Positions 1 through 7,555 of a stretch of 51,233 nt of DNA are shown here, piece by piece. Position 1 is the first letter of the stretch. Every line of letters begins with the position of its first letter. Origin of the DNA: Geotalea sp. SG265 (GTDB taxonomy: Bacteria > Desulfobacterota > Desulfuromonadia > Geobacterales > Geobacteraceae); the NCBI RefSeq assembly GCF_022808985.1, contig NZ_JAKZFT010000021.1, positions 1-51,233 on the forward strand, written 5' to 3'. A program made the position numbers and the translations under genes. Under the pieces are notes generated by a model, which saw only the letters and a program-made list of their open reading frames with translations, did not search any database and was not told the DNA's origin.

Positions 1-1
1 A

Positions 2-79
2 ACAAAGCGGTACCTCAACATCGATCTTCTCAAAGAACAGGAATTGAACCAGAAACTTGAAGTGGCCGAGGTAATCTAA
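2..79 (+). CDS. C-terminal end of an unidentified protein (truncated by window edge)
   Basis: An open frame runs in from the left edge and stops with TAA at 77-79. It encodes 25 charged residues (ending KLEVAEVI) with helical, coiled-coil-like character. The sequence GAGGT near its stop could serve as ribosome binding site for the next gene. There is too little sequence to name a family. Confidence 0.4.
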   Translation, partial: TKRYLNIDLLKEQELNQKLEVAEVI

Positions 80-1374
80 CCGAAACAGGCACTGCTAAGA
101 AAAAAGCGAAAAACTCTTTACACTACCCAAAATTTAGGGACAGATTCGGCACGATCAAGACCCACCTCACCAGCCTGGATGATCAGCCTTTAGGTAAAGC
201 GGCCCTTGTAATCATCATCTTCCTGGACATTTTCATCCTGGTTTCCATTTTCGATGGCCTCGACGCCCATACCAGGCAGCTTTCCTCTCCCGATAGCTAC
301 ATTCCTGGCACCTGCCGGGAGATCGTCATCAACCGCCACTGGAACCCCACCAACAGGATCGACAACCTTTCGCAGATCATCATCTCTTCAAGCACCAGCT
401 ATTACCGGGAGGAAGAAAAGAAAAACGAGCAGCATCCCATCTGCGTGCCGTACATGGGCCTGGTCGATCAGGTCAAGAACGACAAGACCCTGATCGCCCT
501 CTTCGAAGAGCGGAACAAAGCGGACGGTGAGGCCAGGGAACTGCAGAGGGAAATCGACAATCTGAAGGGATCGTACGACACTGCCCTGTTGGAAACCATT
601 GCCAGTAAGCAGGGCAGCCAAACGAAGGTTGCCGCAACAAAGGAAGATTTTCAGAAGAAGACCGCAGCCCTTGATACGCTGAAGTCCAGGGTAGCATCCC
701 TGGAACGATCCATTGACAGTGATGGGAAAATAAAGCTTCTGTGGGAAAAACTCCAGAGCCTCCGGGAGCAGGACCGGCAAAGATTGCTGTCCGATTTGCG
801 GACGCTGAATTTCTGGTACCCGGTAAAGAAGCTGGGAATGCAGATGATTTTCCTGCTGCCCCTTTTTATTGCCTTTTATGCCTGGAACAACGCCAGCATC
901 AGGAACAACCGGGGCCTGCAAACCCTTGTCTCTTCCCATCTATTGGGAATTTCCTTCATCCCCATCCTCTGCAAGATCGTTGAAACGGTCTACGACATCA
1001 TTCCGAAAAAACTGCTGAAAAAGCTTATCGACCTCCTCGAGTCCCTCAAGCTCGTGGCCATCTGGCACTACCTCATTATTGCCCTTGCGGTAGCTGCCGC
1101 TCTCTTCCTGATCTACATCTTTCAGAAGAAACTTTTCTCCCGCGAGAAACTCATCGAGCGCAGGATTTCGAAAGGTGAATGCCAGCAATGCGGGAAACAT
1201 TTGCCTGCCGGATCACAGGCATGTCCCTTCTGTGGCTTCGTGCAGTTCAAACCATGCAGTAATTGCAACAAGCAGATGCATGCCCATGGGAAGTATTGCC
1301 GGGAATGCGGCCATGAGGCAATGAACTTGTACCAGGGCAAATGCACAACCAAGTTGCCAGACGAGGCAGGATAA
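61..1374 (+). CDS. Zinc-ribbon membrane protein, start codon not evident
   Basis: The protein-like open frame begins after a stop at 58-60. From about 97 on it reads as a real protein: a basic lead, a first membrane segment (about 196-258), a periplasmic or coiled region rich in Glu/Lys/Gln (about 480-800), two further hydrophobic segments (about 832-890 and 1066-1125), then a cytoplasmic tail with two paired zinc ribbons (CQQCG with CPFCG, CSNCN with CRECG). No ATG, GTG or TTG occurs in frame before GTG 445 and ATG 454, and starting there would remove the first membrane helix. The true start is therefore either a rare codon (CTG 175, ATT 220) or lost to a frameshift or sequencing error near 60-120. 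A minimal conventional call is 445-1374. Function is unknown; double zinc ribbons with membrane helices suggest a membrane-anchored regulatory or scaffold protein. Confidence 0.7.
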   Translation, partial: SGRGNLTETGTAKKKAKNSLHYPKFRDRFGTIKTHLTSLDDQPLGKAALVIIIFLDIFILVSIFDGLDAHTRQLSSPDSYIPGTCREIVINRHWNPTNRIDNLSQIIISSSTSYYREEEKKNEQHPICVPYMGLVDQVKNDKTLIALFEERNKADGEARELQREIDNLKGSYDTALLETIASKQGSQTKVAATKEDFQKKTAALDTLKSRVASLERSIDSDGKIKLLWEKLQSLREQDRQRLLSDLRTLNFWYPVKKLGMQMIFLLPLFIAFYAWNNASIRNNRGLQTLVSSHLLGISFIPILCKIVETVYDIIPKKLLKKLIDLLESLKLVAIWHYLIIALAVAAALFLIYIFQKKLFSREKLIERRISKGECQQCGKHLPAGSQACPFCGFVQFKPCSNCNKQMHAHGKYCRECGHEAMNLYQGKCTTKLPDEAG

Positions 1375-1421
1375 AAGGCAGCCCTTGGCCATATCTACAG
1401 TCTTTAGCCAAAGGAGAACCA

Positions 1422-1940
1422 ATGACTACACCAAAGAGAACCATGAGAACGATGTCCGGTTTGATCGCTGCCTGTTTGTTGCTGCTGCTGGTTCAAAATG
1501 CCTGCGCCCAAGAGATACCGACGCAATTTCGCAGTGACATCGAGAGGCTGCTGAAGATGACCGGTGCCGAGGCCCTTGGCCTGCAGATGGGTGCGGCGGT
1601 CTCCAACCAGATGGTTGACTCGCTGCTCAAGCAGGAGCCGGACGTGCCGCCGAAGGCGGTGGAGGCGGTCAAGGACGAGATCCGCCTGGTCTTTGCGGAG
1701 GAAATGCCCAAGCTGATGATGGAGATCGTGCCGATCTATGCCAGGCATTTTACCCATGAGGAGATCAAGGGGCTGATCGCCTTTTACAGTACTCCCCTTG
1801 GGAAGAAGAGCATAGCGGCAATGCCTGCGGTCATGCAGGAATGCATGCAGGCAGGGCAGGCATGGGGGGAGCGTATCAGTCCGGTACTCGCCCCGCGTCT
1901 TGAATCCCGGCTCAAGCAAGAGGGCTATGGGGACAAGTAG
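1422..1940 (+). CDS. DUF2059 exported protein
   Basis: This encodes 172 residues. A signal peptide (basic start, then an L-rich core ending near NACAQE) is followed by a helical DUF2059 domain; the diagnostic stretch near the C-terminal half includes FTHEEIKGLIAFYSTPLGKK. ATG 1422 is chosen over the upstream in-frame ATG 1341 because AAGGAG sits at 1411-1416 with good spacing and because 1341 would overlap the previous gene. DUF2059 proteins are exported and of unknown role. The gene lies 47 bp downstream of the zinc-ribbon gene on the same strand and is convergent with the TIGR03118 gene. Confidence 0.88.
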   Translation: MTTPKRTMRTMSGLIAACLLLLLVQNACAQEIPTQFRSDIERLLKMTGAEALGLQMGAAVSNQMVDSLLKQEPDVPPKAVEAVKDEIRLVFAEEMPKLMMEIVPIYARHFTHEEIKGLIAFYSTPLGKKSIAAMPAVMQECMQAGQAWGERISPVLAPRLESRLKQEGYGDK

Positions 1941-2015
1941 CTGCGGCCTGTTTTCCAAGGAATACAGGCTCCTTCTTTTTGAAACTCCTTAAGAAGCGCG
2001 GCGCTGAGCACTTTA

Positions 2016-2056
2016 AAGGGGACAAGCTCCTTTTACCAATGCGAGCTTGTCCCCTT
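2016..2056. terminator. Inverted repeat between convergent genes, probable bidirectional terminator
   Basis: A perfect 14-bp stem (2016-2029 with 2043-2056, AAGGGGACAAGCTC and its complement) has a 13-nt loop. It lies between the convergent DUF2059 and TIGR03118 genes. There is only a weak T-rich tail on either strand, so termination efficiency is uncertain. Confidence 0.6.
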
Positions 2057-2087
2057 CTTCATTCCGTACTTCGGTTGTTATCTCGCG

Positions 2088-3182
2088 TCACTTGCCCGTT
2101 GGGGTGATGGTGCCGAAGAGGCCGTCTTTTTCATCGTTTATGCCGGCTGCGAAAAACAGCGTATTCGTCGGCCCAGCGTTCTTGCCATTGCCGAATTCCA
2201 GCCCCCACAGCCCATCGATTGTCAGTGTCTTGCCATCGTTTGTCTCAAGAAGGTCAATGAATTTTCCTGTCTCAGGATTGTAAGCAGCAATCTGGCCACT
2301 ACCGAAGTTCCCGATCAGCAGACTGCTGCTGAACTTCCCGAATTCCGCCGGGGCAAGGGCGACGCCCCAGGGAGAGTTCAACCATTTGCCGGTTTCAAGA
2401 CGCTGGAGCAGCGTGCCGTTTGGGTCGAAGATATCGACAAAGCCATTACCCGCTCCGGCAACATCGTCATGCTTGGCAGAATCCTGCTTGGCATAGGTGA
2501 CAAACAGCCTGCCACTGATGTTCATGACGTTGAAAGGAGCAAAGCCGTCTGGAATCTTGGCATCGGAAAAGGCATCCTTGGCCAGCGTCACCGGCTTAAA
2601 GTTGGTATCGAAGACATCTATGCTGCCACCCCTGAAGTTGGCAGCATAGAGGAAGAGCTCGCCTTCATTCAAGGCGGTAGCGGCGCCCTTGTAAACTGCC
2701 GAATCGGAGTTATCCACCTTGAGAATGGCATTCTTTGCATCGACCGACTGATTCCAGGCAGAGATGGTGCCATCTTCGGTGACAAAGATAAAGGTGGCAG
2801 GTTTGTCCTCGGCGACTTCAAAATCCTTGGTGCCATTGAAAACTATCCCGGTGGGAGTCGCCGGTCCAGCCGCACCCTTCGGTGGGGGAATCGTTATGAT
2901 GAAGGGAGAGTTAAGGGGAAATGGTTGCCCCTGGCCGTTATAGACGGTTGCAACCCCGGTACCGTTGTCATTGATCCACCATGGGCCGGTTGGAGAGTGT
3001 GCGATGCCCCAGGAATTGACCAGGTTGCTGTCGGTTTCCTTGGCAAGGCCGGCAACGTCGGAAACCAGGTTGGTCTGCTTATAAAATTCAGCCCGTGCGC
3101 CAGTGGCAATGTTTAACAGCACCCCCATTGTGAAAAATGCCATCACAACGTACATAGCTGCCCGTGATTTTTTCAATGCCAT
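2088..3182 (-). CDS. TIGR03118 family exported beta-propeller protein
   Basis: This encodes 364 residues. A Sec signal peptide (hydrophobic core, cleavage near ARAEF) is followed by NHL/beta-propeller-like repeats typical of the TIGR03118 family, with the family landmarks NLVNSWGIAHSPTGPWW near the N-terminus and LNSPWGVALAP in the centre. The molecular role of the family is unknown; extracytoplasmic binding or scaffold function is inferred from the fold. ATG 3182 is preferred because AAGGAGG lies just upstream. A GTG at 3230 in the same frame has its own AAAGGAGG but directly abutting it, so it is less likely the start. A terminator hairpin sits in the upstream leader. Confidence 0.88.
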   Translation of the reverse strand: MALKKSRAAMYVVMAFFTMGVLLNIATGARAEFYKQTNLVSDVAGLAKETDSNLVNSWGIAHSPTGPWWINDNGTGVATVYNGQGQPFPLNSPFIITIPPPKGAAGPATPTGIVFNGTKDFEVAEDKPATFIFVTEDGTISAWNQSVDAKNAILKVDNSDSAVYKGAATALNEGELFLYAANFRGGSIDVFDTNFKPVTLAKDAFSDAKIPDGFAPFNVMNISGRLFVTYAKQDSAKHDDVAGAGNGFVDIFDPNGTLLQRLETGKWLNSPWGVALAPAEFGKFSSSLLIGNFGSGQIAAYNPETGKFIDLLETNDGKTLTIDGLWGLEFGNGKNAGPTNTLFFAAGINDEKDGLFGTITPTGK

Positions 3183-3263
3183 AAATGTACCTCCTTTTTG
3201 GGTTGGGGTTTTCGTTGAGGGTTCAGTCACCTCCTTTGCCGTAGGATGACTATGATTGAAAAC

Positions 3264-3310
3264 AAAAAAGCCGAGCTCACCGAAAGGAAGATATCCTTCA
3301 GCAGCTCGGC
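3264..3310 (-). terminator. Intrinsic terminator hairpin in the leader upstream of the TIGR03118 gene
   Basis: On the minus strand GCCGAGCT (3310-3303) pairs with AGCTCGGC (3277-3270), with an inner helix AAGGATATCTTCC, followed by a run of six U (3269-3264). It either ends transcription of the hydrolase gene (stop at 3423) or acts as an attenuator for the TIGR03118 gene, because a good promoter lies upstream of it. Confidence 0.75.
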
Positions 3311-3389
3311 CACCATAGTTGGACCGTATCGCTCTGCCCCCTCCTGAGAAGGATTTTTGGATATTGCAGTGCAGGTTGTTACATTAGGT

Positions 3390-3417
3390 ACTTTACCGTA
3401 GATATTAGGCGTGTCAA
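3390..3417 (-). promoter_or_regulatory. Candidate sigma-70 promoter upstream of the attenuator
   Basis: On the minus strand a perfect TTGACA (3417-3412) is 16 bp from TAAAGT (3395-3390). Transcription would start near 3383, giving a roughly 200-nt leader to the TIGR03118 gene that contains the terminator at 3264-3310. Confidence 0.5.
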
Positions 3418-3422
3418 ATGAA

Positions 3423-4553
3423 TCAGCCGTTTTCCCTCTCCCGCAGTAAGAGCGAAAGGGCCCGCCAAAGGCGATAGCCGTCCATGAAGGTCGGTTTCAG
3501 GTTGACGTGCATCAGTCCGTTAATCAGGTAGAGATGCCCCTGGCCGGGGGGGATCTGCTGGGCAAGGGCTTTGCTCTCGGTGTAGGGAATGATGTCGTCG
3601 TCGTAGCCGTGGAGGATGATCATGTGCGCCTTCAGACGGTGCAGGTCGTAGCGGGCGATGTTGAGCCGGTCGATTTCGGTACGGATGGCAGGGGGGAGGT
3701 GGCTGATCAGGGCCGGTACCCTGTCCGGGTCCCTGTTCTGGAGAAAGGCAAAGAGACTGCGCCCCTCGGCGGTCAGGCCGTCTGCAAGATCGCCGATGGT
3801 GGCCCCCTCGTCGTTCATTTTCCGGGCCGCCATCCTGGCAAAGAGCTGCCTGTCCATGGCCGAACCCAATCGGTTGAGGTTGCTCAGGACGAAGACCCAT
3901 TTGCCGTAATGATTGGGCTCCCGGTAGCGCCACATATCCTCCTTCTGAAAATAGCCGGTGGTGAAGAAGGTGAGGACCCGGACCAGGTCGTGGTAGCCGC
4001 CGATGGTCAGGATGAAGCGGGTCCGGCCGACGATGAGGGGATCAAGAGCCGCCAGCACTGCCGGGCCGCAGGCGTAACTGATGGCACAGAGCCCGGCACG
4101 CCCCTCCGGCGCCAGATCTTGTCGGGAAGATAACCAGTAGAAACAGCGGGCCACATCACCGATGTCCCGGGAGCCCACCTGCAGGGAGCGGAATCCTTGC
4201 AGATCTGGGACCAGAACGGCAAAGCGCGCCCGTGCCATGCTCCTGGCCAGGGCCTGCAGGCGGGGATCGTCCTTTCCCGTTTCCGCGGCTCCCGGCAAGA
4301 GGAGCATTGCCGCAAGCGGCTTTTCAGGTGAAAGGTAGAGATCGGCCTGGTAGCGGACCCCCTTCACTACAAAGGTCTTCGGCACCCGCTGCGGCTGGGA
4401 ACTCGCTGCACCCGGTTTTTTTGCACTGCCGCCGGCAATGTCGGCAAGGAGCTTTGCCGCCTCGTAATCCCTGACGGGGCTGCAGGCGGCGAGCAGGGTG
4501 GCGAGGACCATGATGGCGAGAAGGGTGCCCGGCAAGGCAGGGGTTCTTTTCAT
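3423..4553 (-). CDS. Alpha/beta-hydrolase fold lipoprotein
   Basis: This encodes 376 residues. A lipoprotein signal (lipobox LLAAC, lipidated Cys near residue 24) is followed by an alpha/beta-hydrolase domain. The nucleophile-elbow region reads CAISYACGP, which departs from GxSxG by having Ala at both glycine positions. An acid HGYDDDIIPYTES and a late histidine GLMHVNLKP are placed as in dienelactone-hydrolase or esterase-type enzymes. Substrate is unknown; location is probably an envelope membrane facing the periplasm. ATG 4553 is chosen because it gives the signal peptide directly and has GGGAG upstream; ATG 4607 would add 18 hydrophilic residues. It is divergent from pfkA. Confidence 0.8.
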   Translation of the reverse strand: MKRTPALPGTLLAIMVLATLLAACSPVRDYEAAKLLADIAGGSAKKPGAASSQPQRVPKTFVVKGVRYQADLYLSPEKPLAAMLLLPGAAETGKDDPRLQALARSMARARFAVLVPDLQGFRSLQVGSRDIGDVARCFYWLSSRQDLAPEGRAGLCAISYACGPAVLAALDPLIVGRTRFILTIGGYHDLVRVLTFFTTGYFQKEDMWRYREPNHYGKWVFVLSNLNRLGSAMDRQLFARMAARKMNDEGATIGDLADGLTAEGRSLFAFLQNRDPDRVPALISHLPPAIRTEIDRLNIARYDLHRLKAHMIILHGYDDDIIPYTESKALAQQIPPGQGHLYLINGLMHVNLKPTFMDGYRLWRALSLLLRERENG

Positions 4554-4691
4554 GGGGGACTCCCGGTGGTCTGTTTCATGTGCTTTCCTTGCCGGCATGA
4601 CCGGCAATCGGGCGAAAAAACTTCCCGGCGGCTATGCTTATCCCGATTCTGATATAAAATTATTGAAAAATCATCATGTGTGGAGGGAGCC

Positions 4692-5663
4692 ATGAAACGT
4701 ATTGCCGTACTCACCAGCGGCGGCGACGCCCCTGGCATGAATGCTGCCATCCGTGCCATTGTCAGGACCGGTCTCGATAAGGGATGGGAGATGTTCGGCG
4801 TTCATAACGGCTATTCCGGCCTGATCAGTGGTGAAATAGCACCACTCGGCGCACGGGACGTGGGGGGCATTATCCAAAAAGGGGGCACTATGCTCGGCAG
4901 TGCCCGCTGCCGCGAGTTCGAAACCGAAGAGGGCCGCCGCAAGGCCTTGGCCCAGATGGAGCAGCAGGGAATCGGCGGGCTGATCGTCATTGGCGGCAAC
5001 GGCTCCCAGACCGGCGCCTACGAATTGTCCCGCATGGGTTTCCCGGTGGTGGGGGTCGCCTCCACCATCGACAACGATCTCTACGGCTCCGATATCACCA
5101 TTGGCGTTCAAACGGCCATGGATGTGGCTCTTGAAGCGATCGACCGGCTCAAGGTTACCGCTTCTTCCCATCACCGCGCTTTCCTCCTGGAGGTCATGGG
5201 TCGCAAGTGCGGCTATCTGGCCCTGATGGCGGGTATTGCCGGCGGCGCCGAGGCGATCATGATTCCCGAACAGAAGACCGACCCGGAAAAGGTGGCCGCC
5301 GACCTGCGCAAGGCCTACGACAACGGCAAGGCCCATGCCATCATCGTCGTCGCGGAAGGGGCGCAGAACAATGCCGACGGCATGGCCCAGTACTTCCAGA
5401 TCCACCGGGAGCGGCTCGGCTTCGAGCTGCGGGTTACCAAGCTTGGCCATGTGCAGAGGGGAGGATCGCCAGGTTCCTTCGACCGCATCCTCGGTACCCA
5501 GCTTGGCGCCGCCGCCACGGAAGCCATGGAGAAGGGCAACAAGGGGGTCCTGATGGGGACCATCAAGGGTGAGATTGCCGCCACTCCCCTGGATGTGGTG
5601 GTGAACAACAAGAAAGACCTGGACCTGCGCCTGCTGGAGCTGGCCAAGGTCCTTGCCACATAA
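4692..5663 (+). CDS. pfkA: 6-phosphofructokinase
   Basis: This encodes 323 residues and phosphorylates fructose 6-phosphate to fructose 1,6-bisphosphate in cytosolic glycolysis. Motifs seen are SGGDAPGMN near residue 9, the catalytic STIDND (about 124-129), MGRKCGYLALMAGIAGGAE and HVQRGGSP. The length matches the short bacterial ATP-type enzyme. The ATP-loop motif reads GGNGS instead of GGDGS, so Asn103 stands where E. coli PfkA has the Mg-binding Asp103, while Gly104 (Asp in pyrophosphate-dependent enzymes) is kept. The usual Gly before TIDND is Ser. ATG 4692 has GGAGGGA at 4682-4688. The gene stands alone, convergent with the formate dehydrogenase operon. Confidence 0.93.
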   Translation: MKRIAVLTSGGDAPGMNAAIRAIVRTGLDKGWEMFGVHNGYSGLISGEIAPLGARDVGGIIQKGGTMLGSARCREFETEEGRRKALAQMEQQGIGGLIVIGGNGSQTGAYELSRMGFPVVGVASTIDNDLYGSDITIGVQTAMDVALEAIDRLKVTASSHHRAFLLEVMGRKCGYLALMAGIAGGAEAIMIPEQKTDPEKVAADLRKAYDNGKAHAIIVVAEGAQNNADGMAQYFQIHRERLGFELRVTKLGHVQRGGSPGSFDRILGTQLGAAATEAMEKGNKGVLMGTIKGEIAATPLDVVVNNKKDLDLRLLELAKVLAT

Positions 5664-5746
5664 GATTCCCCATCGCCAGAAGGCAGCCGCGGCTTTGCCA
5701 CTCCCTCCCGAAGTCACGGCAGCCACTCCTTGGGATTCCCTTCCCT

Positions 5747-6766
5747 TTATTTCTGCACCGCGAAGACTGCCTGGGGTTCCCGCGCCGATTCCTTTCCCGC
5801 TTCCAGCAGGGCATAGCGTAACATGATCGAGCCGACCGTGGTAAGCCCCCCACCGAGAAGATGCTTGCCGCGCCACCTGCCTGGGATCAGGCTCACTGCC
5901 ATGCCGGCGACGATCAAGGCCTTTGCCCCGCGCCACAGGGCAGAGGATCTCCCTTTCTGCAGCGGCTGTGCAACCAGCGGCTTGCGCGCCGCCTCCCCTT
6001 CCACGGCAGCGATGGCGGCAAGTTCCGCCGCTTTCCCCATCAACCCAAGCTGTCTGACTACTCCGGCTTCCATATTGTTCAAGGGCAGCATCTCCAGCAC
6101 TGCTGCGGTGCTCGCCAGGGACGAGGCGACAAAAAGCACCGGCAGCCCGCGCCGCGTCTCGTGCCAGAGTGGATTGGCGGTGTTGCCCAAGAGGACACCC
6201 GTGTAGCCGGCCAGTACCAAGCCTCCCGCCGCCAGACCCCAACCGGTGATCTGGCCGGAGGGCTTTTCCCCCTGCAAAAGCGAAAGGCTTGCCAGCAAGC
6301 CGGTGGCGGCCAGGGACCAGGAGCCGATGCTCATGGGGGAGGTCGGCCGGAAGACCCGCAGCATGTTGATGAAACGGAATTTTCGCCCCAAGTCCCAGGT
6401 CAGCAGCCCCGGGCCGACGGTCGTGCCGAGAAAGGCGAGCATCTTGCAGGCGGCGGCCAGGTCTTCCGTGGATTTCAGGCCATGCAGTACCGCGGCAAGG
6501 ACCGCGCTTCCTCCCGCCACCCCCCCAAGGTAGAAATAGGCGGGGACCGACCAGATCCAGACCGGCTCCTTCAGCAGGGGAAGCCGGTAGTAGTCGGGGT
6601 GCGGTTCGGCCGTGACGGAAGGGACCTGATGCCAGATGGGCACGGGCCAGGTCCCCTTGCGCAGCTCGGGCTGCCGGAGCTTCTGTCCGGCCCCCTCGCC
6701 CGAAAGCACAGTCCATTGCGGATTCAGCTCCCTACCGACAGTTTCCCGTTTCCATGGCAGATTCAT
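5747..6766 (-). CDS. NrfD-type membrane subunit of formate dehydrogenase
   Basis: This encodes 339 residues of the NrfD/PsrC polysulfide-reductase family. An N-terminal soluble stretch precedes about eight hydrophobic helices; the first includes PVWIWSVPAYFYLGGVAGG, typical of the family. It would anchor the catalytic and iron-sulfur subunits and exchange electrons with the menaquinone pool without heme. It is the last gene of the three-gene operon: its ATG overlaps the stop of the iron-sulfur subunit by four bases (6763-6766). Confidence 0.88.
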   Translation of the reverse strand: MNLPWKRETVGRELNPQWTVLSGEGAGQKLRQPELRKGTWPVPIWHQVPSVTAEPHPDYYRLPLLKEPVWIWSVPAYFYLGGVAGGSAVLAAVLHGLKSTEDLAAACKMLAFLGTTVGPGLLTWDLGRKFRFINMLRVFRPTSPMSIGSWSLAATGLLASLSLLQGEKPSGQITGWGLAAGGLVLAGYTGVLLGNTANPLWHETRRGLPVLFVASSLASTAAVLEMLPLNNMEAGVVRQLGLMGKAAELAAIAAVEGEAARKPLVAQPLQKGRSSALWRGAKALIVAGMAVSLIPGRWRGKHLLGGGLTTVGSIMLRYALLEAGKESAREPQAVFAVQK

Positions 6767-7554
6767 GTGCGCTCCCCTCCGTGTCGTACCGCAGCTACCG
6801 TCACCGCCACCATGCCCGCTGCCGCCAGACCCATGGCCAGCCAGGACGTGCCTATCGTTTTTGTTGGCACCACCGGGCTCGGTGGGAGGTTGTAGGCCTC
6901 CGGGGCGTGCAAGAGCAGAAAAAAGGCGTGGAGCCCCTCGGTGCCCGGCTGTTCCTCGGCAGTCATTCCGTAAAGCCAGGCCTCCTGCCTCCCCTGGCGG
7001 TGGAGCTCTGCAAGTCTTGCCTCCGCGCGATTCCGCAACTCATCCACGGGACCGAAAAAGATGGAATCGGTGGGGCAGGTTTTGGCGCAGGCCGGCTCCA
7101 TCCCTTGCCGCTGGCGGTCATAGCAGAGGGTACATTTCCAGGCCCGGCCGTCGTCATTGCGCCGGTTTATGACGCCGAAGGGGCAGGCGACGACGCAGTA
7201 ACCACAGCCGTTACAGACATCGGGCTGCACATAGACGCTCTCGAACTCGGTGCGGACGATGGCGCCGGTGGGGCAGGCCTCCAGGCAGCCGGCCCGCCGG
7301 CAGTGTTTGCAGACGTCGGAGAGGAAGAGCCAGGAGAAGGGCTGGGCCGTTGTCTGCCCGGAGAGGTTCCTGTTCTGCTCGACAAAGGCCACATGGCGCC
7401 AGGTGGTCGATTCAAGGTGCAGGGTGTTGTCGTATGAACGCCCGCTGAAGAAATTGCCGTCGGCCGGGAGCTGGTTCCACTGCTTGCAGGCCACCTCGCA
7501 CGCTTTGCAGCCGATGCAGACGCTGGTGTCGGTGAAGAATCCGGTAGCCGCCAT
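6763..7554 (-). CDS. Formate dehydrogenase iron-sulfur (beta) subunit, four [4Fe-4S] clusters
   Basis: This encodes 263 residues. Four cysteine groups typical of the FdnH/HybA-type ferredoxin subunit are visible: CIGCKACEVACK near residue 13, CKHCRRAGCLEACP, CNGCGYCVVACP, and CTLCYDRQ with a following CAKTCP. A single hydrophobic helix near the C-terminus (about 238-258) would anchor it in the membrane, as in E. coli FdnH. It passes electrons from the molybdopterin subunit to the NrfD-type subunit. The start at 7554 lies two bases after the upstream stop at 7556, and the end overlaps the next gene. The longer open frame up to 7773 is not used because it would run inside fdnG. Confidence 0.92.
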   Translation of the reverse strand: MAATGFFTDTSVCIGCKACEVACKQWNQLPADGNFFSGRSYDNTLHLESTTWRHVAFVEQNRNLSGQTTAQPFSWLFLSDVCKHCRRAGCLEACPTGAIVRTEFESVYVQPDVCNGCGYCVVACPFGVINRRNDDGRAWKCTLCYDRQRQGMEPACAKTCPTDSIFFGPVDELRNRAEARLAELHRQGRQEAWLYGMTAEEQPGTEGLHAFFLLLHAPEAYNLPPSPVVPTKTIGTSWLAMGLAAAGMVAVTVAAVRHGGERT

Positions 7555-7555
7555 C

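Noticed and set aside
4674..6716. Long 680-residue minus-strand frame over pfkA and the NrfD gene
   Set aside because: It lies in a different frame from the NrfD protein and antisense to pfkA, with no recognisable domain.
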